Shown: positions 53,769-62,573, counted from the first letter of the stretch. The stretch is 64,000 bases of DNA from Roseomonas aeriglobus (GCA_016937575.1 JAFHKN010000002.1:2728001-2792000), one strand, 5' to 3'. The notes: a model not told the origin generated them from the sequence alone. Made by a program: numbers and translations.

Positions 53769-54722
53769 ATGACCGATGCTCCCAAGCCCGTCCTCGACCT
53801 CCTCATCGCCGCGCCGCGCGGATTCTGTGCCGGGGTCGACCGTGCCATTCAGATCGTCGAGCTGGCGATCGAGCGTTACGGCGCGCCGGTCTATGTCCGG
53901 CACGAGATCGTCCACAACAAATTCGTCGTCGACACGCTGAAGGCCAAGGGCGCCGTCTTCGTCGAGACGCTGGACGACGTGCCCGATGGCGTGCCGGTCG
54001 TCTTTTCCGCGCACGGCGTGCCCAAGGCGGTGCCGGCCAAGGCGGAGTCGCGGGGCTTGAGCTACCTCGATGCCACCTGCCCGCTGGTCAGCAAGGTCCA
54101 CCGCCAGGCCGAACGCCTGGTCGCCGCCGGCCGCCACATCCTGTTCGTCGGTCACGCCGGCCACCCCGAGGTCATCGGCACCTTCGGCCAGGTGCCCGAA
54201 GGCAACATGACGCTGATCGAGACGGAAGAGGATGCGGAAGGCTTCATGCCTGCCGATCCGGACAATCTCGCCTTCCTGACGCAGACCACGCTGTCGGTCG
54301 ACGATACCGCCGCGATCATGACCATCCTTCAGCGCCGTTTCCCCGCGATCGTCGCGCCCAAGGCGGACGACATCTGCTACGCGACCTCCAACCGCCAGGC
54401 CGCGGTCAAGGCGATCGCCGGCCAGTGCGACCTGATGCTGGTCATCGGCGCGCCCAATTCGTCGAACTCGCTGCGGCTGGTCGAAGTGGCGAAGCGCGAA
54501 GGCGTTTCGGCGCACCTGATCCAGCGCGCCGCCGATCTCGACTGGGCCTGGCTCGACGGCGTCGGCACGCTGGGGCTGACCGCTGGCGCGTCGGCCCCGG
54601 AAGTGCTGATCCGCGAACTCGTGACGCTGCTCGAAACCCGCTACGAGGTCCACGAGCGCGAGGAGGAGACGACCCGTGAGTCGATCGCCTTCAAGCTGCC
54701 CAAGGAATTGCAGGCGGCCTGA
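53769..54722 (+). CDS. ispH: 4-hydroxy-3-methylbut-2-enyl diphosphate reductase
   Basis: A 317-residue iron-sulfur enzyme for the last step of the MEP isoprenoid pathway. The three cluster cysteines are C20 (GFCAGV), C104 (DATCPLV) and C203 ([10 protein letters not shown]). The proton-relay motif HPEV and [10 protein letters not shown] are present. A GTG directly before the ATG at 53769 is an alternative start. It supplies isoprenoid precursors, including those for carotenoids and retinal, but is not in an operon with the rhodopsin. A composite repeat follows its stop. Confidence 0.96.
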   Translation: MTDAPKPVLDLLIAAPRGFCAGVDRAIQIVELAIERYGAPVYVRHEIVHNKFVVDTLKAKGAVFVETLDDVPDGVPVVFSAHGVPKAVPAKAESRGLSYLDATCPLVSKVHRQAERLVAAGRHILFVGHAGHPEVIGTFGQVPEGNMTLIETEEDAEGFMPADPDNLAFLTQTTLSVDDTAAIMTILQRRFPAIVAPKADDICYATSNRQAAVKAIAGQCDLMLVIGAPNSSNSLRLVEVAKREGVSAHLIQRAADLDWAWLDGVGTLGLTAGASAPEVLIRELVTLLETRYEVHEREEETTRESIAFKLPKELQAA

Positions 54723-54731
54723 CCTGTCGTT

Positions 54732-54865
54732 CGTCATCCCCGCGGAGGGGGCTCCACAAAATATTACTTTGTGGGGTGCCCCGAAGGCGGGGATCAATTC
54801 CGGCTGAACGCAGTGAGACTCACCTCCACCAGCGACTATGGATTCCCGCCTTCACGGGAATGACG
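54732..54865. repeat. Composite repeat: GTCAT-type palindrome with nested CCCCACA hairpin
   Basis: Outer arms CGTCATCCCCGCGGAG and TCCCGCCTTCACGGGAATGA match the family at 26519-26613. Inside the left arm is a hairpin CCACAAAATATTACTTTGTGG (54754-54774) of the family at 40828-40852, as if one element had inserted into another. It occupies the ispH-thrB gap and encodes the few in-frame codons before thrB. Confidence 0.65.
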
Positions 54866-54876
54866 AAGGACAGGGT

Positions 54877-55812
54877 ATGGCCGTCTACACGCACGTCTCC
54901 GCCGAAACGCTGTCGGCCTTCCTCGCCCGCTATGACGTCGGCGACCTCGTCTCGGCCAAGGGCATTGCCGAGGGGGTCGAGAATTCCAACTACCTCGTCG
55001 ACACGACCCGCGACCGCTTCATCCTGACGCTCTACGAAAAGCGCGTCGCGGCCGCCGACCTGCCCTATTTCCTGGCCCTGCTCGACCATCTCGCGGCCAA
55101 GGGCCTGCCCGTCCCGCCCGCGATCCAGGACCGCTCGGGGACTGCGATCCAGCAGCTGGAGGGCCGCGCCGCCTGCCTGATCCGCTTCCTGACCGGCGTC
55201 TCCGTATCGCACCCGACGCCCGAACAGGCCCATGCCGCCGGCGCCGCGATGGCGCGGATGCACGTCGCGCTGGAGGACTTCACCGAAACCCGCGCGAACT
55301 CGATGGGTATCGCCGAATGGCGCCCGCTGCTGACACGCTGCGGCGACAGCCTCGACACGATCCAGCCGGGTCTGTTCGCGCGGATCGACGCCGCGCTGGC
55401 CGATATCGAGGCGAACTGGCCCCGCCATCTGCCGACCGGCGCGATCCATGCCGACCTGTTCCCCGACAACGTGCTGATGCTGGGCGAACGGGTCACCGGC
55501 CTGATCGACTTCTACTTCGCCGCGACCGACATCCGCGCCTATGACCTCGCCATCATGCATTCGGCCTGGGCCTTCGACGGCGAAGGCCATCCGGCCGACC
55601 CGGCGATCGGCGACGCGCTCTACGCCGGCTACGAAAGCGTCCGCCCGCTGTCGGCGGAAGAACGCGCCGCCCTGCCCCTGCTCGCCCGCGGCGCCTGTAT
55701 CCGCTTCTTCCTCAGCCGCGCCTGGGACTGGCTGAATACGCCTGCCGACGCGCTGGTGACGCGGAAAGATCCGCTCGCCTATCTCCGCCGCCTGGAATGG
55801 TACGAAGCGTAA
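54877..55812 (+). CDS. thrB: Homoserine kinase
   Basis: A 311-residue kinase of the aminoglycoside-phosphotransferase-fold ThrB type, phosphorylating homoserine in threonine synthesis. Motifs: ENSNYLV, the catalytic HADLFPDNVL and the metal-binding IDFYFA. Start MAVYTHVSAE at 54877 has an AAGGA site; 13 further in-frame codons upstream lie in a repeat and are not counted. A 278-bp inverted-repeat element begins directly after its stop and rnhA follows. The thrB-rnhA order is common in alphaproteobacteria. Confidence 0.94.
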   Translation: MAVYTHVSAETLSAFLARYDVGDLVSAKGIAEGVENSNYLVDTTRDRFILTLYEKRVAAADLPYFLALLDHLAAKGLPVPPAIQDRSGTAIQQLEGRAACLIRFLTGVSVSHPTPEQAHAAGAAMARMHVALEDFTETRANSMGIAEWRPLLTRCGDSLDTIQPGLFARIDAALADIEANWPRHLPTGAIHADLFPDNVLMLGERVTGLIDFYFAATDIRAYDLAIMHSAWAFDGEGHPADPAIGDALYAGYESVRPLSAEERAALPLLARGACIRFFLSRAWDWLNTPADALVTRKDPLAYLRRLEWYEA

Positions 55813-56090
55813 GGGTCTATACTCAATCAGGACGGGGTCGTGACGGAGCCGATTTTGGTTCAGGGCAAGAAGCGAGGAGCGGAGCGATGCTATTGCATCG
55901 TGACCCCAGGGGACTTTGGCTCGCGACGCAGCCCTGGGCCAAAATCGGCCCGCCGCATAGCGGTCGCCCTCAGGAACGCGCTGGACTGCGTCGCTTGCTT
56001 GCAGGTAGCGCCGCTACCTGCTGCGCTGCACTCCTTGCCAGCGCGTTCCTGAGGGCGATCACGATCCCCGTCCTGATTGAGTATAGACCC
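55813..56090. repeat. 278-bp structured inverted-repeat element
   Basis: The ends are perfect 25-bp inverted repeats (55813-55837 and 56066-56090; left end begins GGGTCTATACTCAATCAGGA). Nested inside are a second inverted pair of 23 bp with one mismatch (55962-55984 and 56038-56060), a third of 11 bp (55849-55859 and 55939-55949), and small hairpins at 55885-55900 and 56003-56019. It fills the thrB-rnhA gap exactly and could fold into a large branched RNA or DNA cruciform. No target duplication is seen and the open frames inside look spurious. Confidence 0.8.
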
Positions 56091-56095
56091 TGGAC

Positions 56096-56536
56096 ATGAC
56101 CACCGAACTCCCCTTCGTCGAAATCGCCACCGACGGCGCGTGCAAGGGCAACCCCGGCCCCGGCGGCTGGGGCGCGCTGCTGCGGTTCGGTGCGAAGGAA
56201 AAGGAAATGTCGGGCAGCGAAAACCCGACGACCAACAACCGTATGGAATTGATGGCGGCGATCCGCGCGCTGTCGGCGTTGAAGCAGCCGTGCCGCGTGA
56301 AGCTGTCGACCGACAGCCGCTACGTCATGGATGGCCTCACCAAATGGATCCACGGCTGGCGCAGGAACGGCTGGAAGACCGCCGACCGCAAGCCGGTGAA
56401 GAACGCCGAACTGTGGCAGGCGCTGCTCGCCGCGGCCGAACCGCACCGGATCGAATGGGTCTGGGTCAAGGGCCATGCCGGCCACCCCGACAACGAACGC
56501 GTCGACAAACTCGCGAGCGACGCGGCGAAGGCGTAA
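56096..56536 (+). CDS. rnhA: Ribonuclease HI
   Basis: A 146-residue nuclease that degrades the RNA of RNA-DNA hybrids. The catalytic acids are in [32 protein letters not shown] and HPDNERVD, in family order and spacing. ATG at 56096. It is separated from thrB by the 278-bp element, whose right arm ends five bases before the start codon and so may affect expression. Its stop faces the modC stop across another inverted repeat. Confidence 0.96.
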   Translation: MTTELPFVEIATDGACKGNPGPGGWGALLRFGAKEKEMSGSENPTTNNRMELMAAIRALSALKQPCRVKLSTDSRYVMDGLTKWIHGWRRNGWKTADRKPVKNAELWQALLAAAEPHRIEWVWVKGHAGHPDNERVDKLASDAAKA

Positions 56537-56541
56537 CTGTC

Positions 56542-56619
56542 GTGCTCCCGCGCAGGCGGGAGCCCGGGGTTACCTGGCGCGTCGCTTGCGGCCCTAGGCT
56601 CCCGCCTGCGCGGGAGCAC
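56542..56619. repeat. Inverted repeat GTGCTCCCGCGCAGGCGGGAGC between rnhA and modC
   Basis: Two exact 22-base inverted arms (56542-56563 and 56598-56619); each arm is itself a hairpin. The right arm covers the last codons and stop of modC. It stands between convergent genes and may act as a bidirectional terminator. It resembles other dispersed repeats of the genome by position and form. Confidence 0.7.
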
Positions 56620-57223
56620 GGGGGATGTGAACCACCTGCGTCGCCAGCCGTTCGGCCTCGCCGGCATCGTGCGTGACCATCACGATCGGCAGGTCGCCGG
56701 CGTCGCGCAGCCGCAGGATGACGCCCTCGATCTCCGTGCGCCGCGCGGCATCCAGGAACGACAGCGGCTCGTCGAGCAGCAACGCCCGCGGGCCGCTGAG
56801 CAGTGCGCGCCCGATCGCCACCCGCCGCGCCTCGCCGCCCGACAGCGTCCGCGGCCAGCGGTCGAGCAGATGCGCGAGCCCCAGGAAATCGCACGTCTCC
56901 GCCAGGGCGCTCTCATCCCCCGCACCGTACAACAGGTTCGCCCGCACCCGCTTGTGCGGGAACAGCCGTGCGTCCTGAAAGACATAGCCGATCCCGCGCC
57001 GTTCGGGCGGCAGGCTCACGCGGGCGGCGCTATCGAACAGCGTGCTCCCCCCGATCCGCACATGGCCGCGCGTCGGTGCCCGCAGCCCGGCGATCATGTT
57101 CAGCACGCTGGTCTTGCCCGCGCCTGAGGGGCCGAACAGCACGGTGAGCCCGGCGTCGGCGGTGAAGGCGCACGCCACGTCCGTTTCGCCCACGCGGCCC
57201 GCGACATCGACCTCAAAGCGCAT
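56594..57223 (-). CDS. modC: Molybdate ABC transporter ATP-binding protein, short form
   Basis: A 209-residue ABC ATPase. Walker A FGPSGAGKT, Q-loop YVFQDARLFPHK, signature LSGGEARR, Walker B LLLDEP and the switch VTHDAGEAE are present, so ATPase function should be intact. The usual C-terminal molybdate-binding (TOBE/Mop) domain of ModC (about 350 residues) is absent. The last residues, RAPAQAGA, are encoded by an intergenic repeat arm. ATG at 57223 overlaps the end of modB by 11 bases. Assignment rests on the modAB neighbours. Confidence 0.88.
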   Translation of the reverse strand: MRFEVDVAGRVGETDVACAFTADAGLTVLFGPSGAGKTSVLNMIAGLRAPTRGHVRIGGSTLFDSAARVSLPPERRGIGYVFQDARLFPHKRVRANLLYGAGDESALAETCDFLGLAHLLDRWPRTLSGGEARRVAIGRALLSGPRALLLDEPLSFLDAARRTEIEGVILRLRDAGDLPIVMVTHDAGEAERLATQVVHIPRAPAQAGA

Positions 57224-57872
57224 GTTGCCCCCGCCCTGCGCGCCGCACGAGCACCTCGGACGCGACAAGCGCGGCGAGCGACAGCGCGACCGACACCCCC
57301 GCCAGCCGCCACACCGCGCCTTCGCTGCCCGGCACCTGCAGCGCGGCGTAGATGGCGAGCGGCAGCGTCTCGGTTTCCCCCGGCACGTTGGACACGAAGG
57401 TGATCGTCGCGCCGAACTCGCCCAGCGCGCGTGCGAAGCCCAGGATCGCGGCGGCGAGGATGCCCGGCAGGCTCAAGGGGAGCGTGATGCTGGCGAACAC
57501 GCGGGCTCGCCCCGCCCCCAGCGTCCGCGCGGCATTCTCCAGCCGCCGGTCCACGCCCTCGATCGACAAGCGCATCGCCCGCACCATCAGCGGCAGCGCC
57601 ATCACCGCACTCGCGATCGCCGCCCCGGTCCAGCGGAACAGCACCGCGTCGCTGAACGCGCCGAGCGGGCCGTCCGCAGCAAAGGCAAGCAGCAGCAGCC
57701 AACCGGTCACCACCGGCGGCACGACGAGGGGCAGATGGACCAGCCCGTCGAGCAGCAGCTTGCCAGGAAAGGATAGCCGCGCCAGCACCCAGGCAAGCGC
57801 AAAGGCGATCGGCAGCGACGCGACGACCGCGACGAGCGCGACCTTCAGCGACAGAAGGATGATGGCGGTCAC
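57213..57872 (-). CDS. modB: Molybdate ABC transporter permease
   Basis: A 219-residue inner-membrane permease with about five or six helices and the EAA-like loop ENAARTLGAGRARVFASITLPLSLPG, ending FARALGEFGATI, the ModB hallmark. The GTG at 57872 has a GGAGGA site five bases upstream; that site is part of a palindromic repeat. Codons further upstream lie in the repeat and are excluded. It is coupled to modC by overlap. Confidence 0.92.
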   Translation of the reverse strand: MTAIILLSLKVALVAVVASLPIAFALAWVLARLSFPGKLLLDGLVHLPLVVPPVVTGWLLLLAFAADGPLGAFSDAVLFRWTGAAIASAVMALPLMVRAMRLSIEGVDRRLENAARTLGAGRARVFASITLPLSLPGILAAAILGFARALGEFGATITFVSNVPGETETLPLAIYAALQVPGSEGAVWRLAGVSVALSLAALVASEVLVRRAGRGQHAL

Positions 57873-57877
57873 AAAAA

Positions 57878-58001
57878 TCCTCCCCGGCACGGGGAGGGGG
57901 ACCATGCGAAGCATGGTGGAGGGGGGGCTCCGCGAGGGCAGACCTTGCGGCTCGCCCCCTCCACCAGCTTCGCTGGTCCCCCTCCCCATTCTGGGGAGGA
58001 T
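57878..58001. repeat. Palindromic CCTCCCC repeat between modA and modB
   Basis: Inverted arms of CCTCCCC type, with internal hairpins ACCATGCGAAGCATGGT (57901-57917) and ACCAGCTTCGCTGGT (57963-57977), fill the modA-modB gap. The modB ribosome site lies at its edge. It is related to 16374-16484 and 39606-39708. Confidence 0.7.
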
Positions 58002-58011
58002 CTGACAGCCC

Positions 58012-58773
58012 TCACCGCACCGAAAACCCGTAGCCCGCAAACACCGCGCGGCCAGCCCGCGACAGCAGGAACGCCCGGAACCCCGCGGCATCCGGGTGCC
58101 GCGACCGCGCCAGCACCGCCAGCGGATAGCGGATCGGCGGATGGCTTGCCGCCGGAAATACCGCGACGACCGCCGCGCCCTTCGCCGCGCGTGCGTCGGT
58201 CGCATAGACCACGCCCAGCGGCGCCGCCCCGCGTTCGACCAGCGCCAGCGCGGCACGGACGTTTTCCGCGCGTGCCACGCGCCCCTTCACCGCCGGCCAG
58301 TCGCCCAGCCGCTCGAGCGCCGCCTGCCCGTACTTGCCCGCCGGCACCGACGCGGGATCGGCCATCGCGAGCCGCCCCCGCCCCAGCACCGCGGCCAGAT
58401 TGCCCCCACGCCCCAGCCGCACCGGCACAGGTCGGCGGGCGACGAGCACCAGCCGGTTGCCGAGGAAATCCGTCCGCGTACCGGCGCGCAGCAGCCGCCT
58501 GGCCGCCAGCGCGTCCATCCAATCCTCGTCCGCCGACACGAACAGGTCCGCGGGCGCCCCCGCCATCGCCTGTCGAGCCAGCGCCGACGAGCCTGCGAAC
58601 GACACCACCGGCCGGGGATGCCCCAGCCGTGCCCAGCGGTCGGCGGCAGCGGTCATCGATTCCTGGAGGCTGGCCGCGGCCAGCACCATCGGCCCTTGCG
58701 GCGGTGGCGGGCTTGCGCCAACACCGGCCATGGCGATGAGGGCAAGAATGGCGAGGCGCAGGACGATCGGCAT
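58012..58773 (-). CDS. modA: Molybdate ABC transporter substrate-binding protein
   Basis: A 253-residue periplasmic binding protein with a signal peptide (PIVLRLAILALIAMAGVGAS). It starts the fold with VLAAASLQESM and has SFAGSSALARQ, the anion-binding serines, PADLFVSADEDWMD and the late GVVYATDARA, matching ModA. It binds molybdate or tungstate for the ModBC permease. It is the first gene of modABC; a repeat sits between it and modB. Confidence 0.93.
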   Translation of the reverse strand: MPIVLRLAILALIAMAGVGASPPPPQGPMVLAAASLQESMTAAADRWARLGHPRPVVSFAGSSALARQAMAGAPADLFVSADEDWMDALAARRLLRAGTRTDFLGNRLVLVARRPVPVRLGRGGNLAAVLGRGRLAMADPASVPAGKYGQAALERLGDWPAVKGRVARAENVRAALALVERGAAPLGVVYATDARAAKGAAVVAVFPAASHPPIRYPLAVLARSRHPDAAGFRAFLLSRAGRAVFAGYGFSVR

Positions 58774-58833
58774 GTCGCGACCAGCCTATATCGTGCGCAC
58801 CCTGCGGCGCCACCCCACGGGGGCGTTCGTACG

Positions 58834-59307
58834 ATGACCGCCCGCCCGCTCACGCCGGGCGAGGCCGCACTGGCCGCCTCGGTCTTCGGTGACGCGATCG
58901 ATTACGCCGCGGCATCGATCAGCCTGTCCAAATGGGCGTTCTTCCAGCCTCGGGCGACCGTGATGGCGCCGCGCGGCTGTATCCATTTCCATCCCAAGGG
59001 CACGCTCTACCGCGACGATTTCGCGACCGCGCCCGCCGACCTGCAGGGACTGTTCATCCACGAGATGACCCACATCTGGCAGCACCAGCGCGGGATCTTC
59101 CTGCCGCTCGCGCGCCATCCCTTCTGCCGTTATTCCTACGCGCTGAAACCCGGCTGGCAGTTGCAGCGTTATGGCATTGAACAACAAGCGGAAATCGTCC
59201 GCCATGCCTTTCTCCTCCGCCGCAATCGCATCGTCCCCGGCGCGCCCGAGCTCGCGTGCTACGAAACCATCCTGCCCTTCGTCGGCCGGGCGACGGCGAC
59301 GGCCTGA
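58834..59307 (+). CDS. Vgr-related protein with HExxH metal motif
   Basis: A 157-residue protein with a single HEMTHIWQHQ motif (about 79-88), the zinc-binding HExxH of metallopeptidase-like proteins. Conserved-looking aromatic segments lie around it (WAFFQPRATVMAPRGCIHFHP; YGIEQQAEIVRHAFLL). Sphingomonad relatives are labelled vgr-related or Rhs-element proteins, but there is no type VI secretion gene nearby. No signal peptide. ATG at 58834 with no clear ribosome site. It is divergent from modA and precedes the lactonase gene by 24 bases. Confidence 0.8.
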   Translation: MTARPLTPGEAALAASVFGDAIDYAAASISLSKWAFFQPRATVMAPRGCIHFHPKGTLYRDDFATAPADLQGLFIHEMTHIWQHQRGIFLPLARHPFCRYSYALKPGWQLQRYGIEQQAEIVRHAFLLRRNRIVPGAPELACYETILPFVGRATATA

Positions 59308-59331
59308 CGCCGCACCCGCGGGCGCGCGGGC

Positions 59332-60351
59332 ATGACCAGCACGCTCTTCATCGGCACCTATGCCGACGCGCGGGGCGAGGGCCTCGCCGCGCTCATCCGC
59401 GATCCTTACCAGCCCGGCTGGGTCGCCGGCGTCGCCAATCCGCAGGTCGCCAACGCCTCGTTCGGCGTCGCGGCGATGGGGAGCGGCACCTTCTATTTCG
59501 TCGACGAGCGTGCGAACCGAGTCTCTGCCTGGGGCACGCGCCCCGCCTGGCATGCGCTGGGCACGATCCCGAGCGGGGGCGAGGCGCCGTGCCACCTCGC
59601 ACTGTCGGGTGACGAGCGCCGTCTCGCCATCGCCAATTACGAAAGCGGCGAGGTCCGGCTGGTCGCCCTCGGCGAAGACGGGGCGTTCGGCGAGGTCCTG
59701 ACCACCTACCGTCGCGATGGTCATGGCCCCAATTTCGAACGTCAGCGCGGTCCGCACGCGCATTGGGTCGGTTTCTCCGCCGATGGCCGCTGGCTCTGGT
59801 CGACCGATCTCGGCGCCGACCGCATCCTTGCGCTGCCTCTGGTCGGCGATCCGGCCGCGGCGACCCCGCGGGTCGCGTGGCAAGCGCCCCCCAGCAGCGG
59901 CCCGCGGCATCTGCTGCTCCATCCGCGCCTGCCGATCGCCTATTGCCTCACCGAACTCGCCTCGACCCTGGTGACGCTCGACATCAGGGATGGCGACTTC
60001 GACGCCCGCGCGACCATCTCGACGCTGCCCAGCGACCATGACGGGGAAAGCCTGGGCGGCGCCATCGCGATCAATGCCGATGCGACCCGCCTGTGGGTCA
60101 CCAACCGCGGTCACGACAGCATCGCCACCTTCGCGCTGGACGGCGACGGCACGGCGCGGGCGCTCGGCCATGTTCCCAGCGGCGGATCGTCGCCGCGCCA
60201 TCTGCTCGCGCTCGACGACGCGCTGATCTGCGCGCACGAAGACGATGGCGGCGTCACGATCTTCGCGCTGAAGGAAGGGATGCCGCAGAGCGATCCACAG
60301 CGGATCGCCCTGCCCGGCGCCGTCTTCGCCATCCCCGGCAACGCGGCCTGA
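59332..60351 (+). CDS. Lactonase family protein (beta-propeller, YbhE type)
   Basis: A 339-residue seven-bladed beta-propeller of the lactonase/3-carboxymuconate cyclase family. It begins TLFIGTYAD and has repeats such as PCHLALSGDERRLAIANYESG, HWVGFSADGRWLWSTDLGAD and GPRHLLLHPRLPIAYCL, with the propeller metal or substrate residues His and Asn in place. The family includes 6-phosphogluconolactonase, a likely role given common annotation, but the substrate is not proven. It may be co-transcribed with the Vgr-related gene. Confidence 0.88.
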   Translation: MTSTLFIGTYADARGEGLAALIRDPYQPGWVAGVANPQVANASFGVAAMGSGTFYFVDERANRVSAWGTRPAWHALGTIPSGGEAPCHLALSGDERRLAIANYESGEVRLVALGEDGAFGEVLTTYRRDGHGPNFERQRGPHAHWVGFSADGRWLWSTDLGADRILALPLVGDPAAATPRVAWQAPPSSGPRHLLLHPRLPIAYCLTELASTLVTLDIRDGDFDARATISTLPSDHDGESLGGAIAINADATRLWVTNRGHDSIATFALDGDGTARALGHVPSGGSSPRHLLALDDALICAHEDDGGVTIFALKEGMPQSDPQRIALPGAVFAIPGNAA

Positions 60352-60436
60352 CCGCTCGACCGTCCCGCGAAAGAGAACCCCCCAAGACATGGCCTTGCGG
60401 GGGGCCCTTAAGGCAGTAATGACCGATCGGACCGGC

Positions 60437-60601
60437 TTACTCCTCCGCCTTCTTCGCGCGTTCGCTGCGCATGAATTCCGCCGCGATGGGCGCGAAATCC
60501 GGGTCCTCGACCTCGACCAACGGATCCTCCTCGCCGGTCATCGGAATGTCGTCGGGCAGCGGCGTGTGCAGCGCTTCCGGCTTTTGTCGATCGTCGCCCA
60601 T
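60437..60601 (-). CDS. Small acidic hypothetical protein
   Basis: A 54-residue acidic protein (TGEEDPLVEVEDPDFAPIAAEF in its middle, ending MRSERAKKAEE). It begins one base after the stop of the upstream 90-residue gene, so the two are in one unit with the MFS transporter gene. No family recognised. Expression is plausible by position only. Confidence 0.65.
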   Translation of the reverse strand: MGDDRQKPEALHTPLPDDIPMTGEEDPLVEVEDPDFAPIAAEFMRSERAKKAEE

Positions 60602-60602
60602 C

Positions 60603-60875
60603 CTACTCACCCTGGGTCGGCGCGTTGGGGTTGTCGCCGGTCTTGTCCTCGCCCAGCTGGCCGGCGCCGTGATAGTCGATCTCGGTCTGGCCGCCGTGAC
60701 CCATGAACTTGTCCGGCCCGTCGGGGCTGCCGTCCTTGCCGGTATGCGGGTTGGGATAGGCGCCGCCCTGGGATTCCCCCTTCTGATCGCCGCCCCGGCG
60801 CGAGGCGACTTCGCCGTTGTCGTCGGGCGGGCTTGCGCGCGTCCCCGCGCCATCGGCCTGCATCTTTTCCGTCAT
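60603..60875 (-). CDS. Hypothetical hydrophilic protein
   Basis: A 90-residue, Gly/Asp-rich, probably disordered protein (GGAYPNPHTGKDGSPDG, GHGGQTEIDYHGAGQLG) with no hydrophobic segment. An AGGAGA site seven bases before the ATG at 60875 supports it, and the start overlaps the end of the MFS gene by four bases. I do not know a function; composition recalls small stress-induced hydrophilins, which is a guess. Confidence 0.75.
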   Translation of the reverse strand: MTEKMQADGAGTRASPPDDNGEVASRRGGDQKGESQGGAYPNPHTGKDGSPDGPDKFMGHGGQTEIDYHGAGQLGEDKTGDNPNAPTQGE

Positions 60876-62422
60876 GTCCGTTTCTCCTGTCGTTCGATCA
60901 ACGAAGCGGGCGCGGGGGAAGTTGCGGCCTTGCCCGCCTGGGCGCGTTTCAGCCGGCGGCGCACATGCGCATCGCGCAGCAGCGCGCCCGGCAGATCGGT
61001 CGCCGCGCGAAGCCCCGCCACGCTGGAGATGTTGCGGATCGTGCGTCGCGTTTCGTTCAGCACCTGCCCGACCATCTCGCGCCGCTCGATCTCGCCATGT
61101 TCGGCGACCAGCGACAGCCGGTGGATCGCGTAGAGGCCGATGAGGCCCGCCACTAGGAAGTAGAAATCCCACCGGTGCAGCACGATCGGCAGGGCAAAGA
61201 CGCCGCTGGGGCTCGACCAGCGCGCGACCAGCTCGAACTGGCGCGCGGCGAAGAAATCGGCGAGCAACCCGCCCAGGATCGGCGCGCATCCGGCCGCCAC
61301 TGCGGTCACGATCGCATTCGCCGCGACATAGGCGGTGGCCGATCCCTTCGGCGACAGTTTCAGCGCAATGTTGGTCGCGGTCAGTGTTACCCCGGCGATC
61401 GAGGCGCCCATTACGATATGCAGCGCGATCAGCCACAGCTTGACCACGTCGCGGCTGTCGAACTGCGACGCTCCGATCATCGCGATGATCGCCAGGATAT
61501 AGGTGGGCGCGCACACCGCCAGCACCGATTTGTTGGCGAAGCGGTCGCTCAGCGTTCCCCACAGGCGCAGCGCGGCGATGTTGGCGATCTGGCTGACGAC
61601 GCTCAACACCATCACGAAGCTGACGTTGAAGCCGAGCTGGCGGACGATGAACACGGTGAAGAAGGGCGTCGCGAAATTGATCGCGAACTGCCAGCTGGCG
61701 ACGAAGGCCAGCAGCCGACGGAAATTGAGGTCGCCGAGCGGCTGGCGCAGCAGCTCGCCCAGGCGAAGGCGCTCGGCCGCCGGCGCCATCATCGGCTCGG
61801 GAATCGCTGCCACGACGCGGGCGCTCATCAGGCCGGTGACACACCCTGCGGCGAACATGCCGGCGAAGACCAGGTTACGCTGGAACGATCCGCGCGGCGT
61901 CAGGTCGAGCGCCAGCGCCGCCGCCAGTCCCAGCACCAGGCTGATCGCGGTCAGCCATACCGTGCGCCGCGCGAACACAGCTCCCAGCCGATCCTCGGGC
62001 GCCAGGTCGCGCATCCACGCGTTCCACGCACAGCCCCCGACCGCCGCCAGCGCGCAGAAGATGACCTGGACCAGCAGGAACAGCCAGAGCGCAGCGGTGC
62101 CCGAGAAAAACGCGAGCACCGCCATCACCGCCAGCATCGTCCGCCCGAGGATCGACGTGACGACGCAGATTCGCTTGCGCATCCGCCGCTTCTCGACCAG
62201 CACGATCGCCGGCAGCTGGAGCAACTGGGCGAGGAAGGGAATGCTCGCCAGCACCCCGACCAACAGGTTGGACGCGCCGAGGTGCAGCGCAAAGGCGGTC
62301 AGGATGACGCCCGCCGTCAGCGCCGCGGCGCCGCCCGAAAACGCCGCCTCGATCACCAGCAGCCGCAAGCCGCGCTCGCGTTCGGCTTCGGTTACAACGA
62401 CTTGCGGGGACAGCGACACCAT
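60872..62422 (-). CDS. MFS transporter
   Basis: A 516-residue membrane protein with about 12 helices of the major facilitator superfamily. Features: ALHLGASNLLVGVLASIPFLAQLLQLP and the loop-8 motif LWGTLSDRFANKSVL; the cytoplasmic tail (about 450-516) is long and Arg/Glu-rich. Substrate unknown. It heads an operon-like run with two small soluble protein genes (60875 and 60601). ATG at 62422. Confidence 0.88.
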   Translation of the reverse strand: MVSLSPQVVVTEAERERGLRLLVIEAAFSGGAAALTAGVILTAFALHLGASNLLVGVLASIPFLAQLLQLPAIVLVEKRRMRKRICVVTSILGRTMLAVMAVLAFFSGTAALWLFLLVQVIFCALAAVGGCAWNAWMRDLAPEDRLGAVFARRTVWLTAISLVLGLAAALALDLTPRGSFQRNLVFAGMFAAGCVTGLMSARVVAAIPEPMMAPAAERLRLGELLRQPLGDLNFRRLLAFVASWQFAINFATPFFTVFIVRQLGFNVSFVMVLSVVSQIANIAALRLWGTLSDRFANKSVLAVCAPTYILAIIAMIGASQFDSRDVVKLWLIALHIVMGASIAGVTLTATNIALKLSPKGSATAYVAANAIVTAVAAGCAPILGGLLADFFAARQFELVARWSSPSGVFALPIVLHRWDFYFLVAGLIGLYAIHRLSLVAEHGEIERREMVGQVLNETRRTIRNISSVAGLRAATDLPGALLRDAHVRRRLKRAQAGKAATSPAPASLIERQEKRT

Positions 62423-62573
62423 TCCCGGCCGAACGAGCGGGCGTTCGGCGGGGTTGCCGGCGAACGCCCTGCCCTAAGTTAGGCGCGCCGTGGACCATGT
62501 ATCGGTTGTGGGGATCGGCGTCGCGGCAAAGGTCGCGAAGGTCCGCCTGCCCCGGTACGCCGAGCCCGCGCGG

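Noticed and set aside
55797..56099. Open frames of 70-170 codons inside the 278-bp element
   Set aside because: They are readings of nested inverted repeats, with no ribosome site or family; likely false genes.
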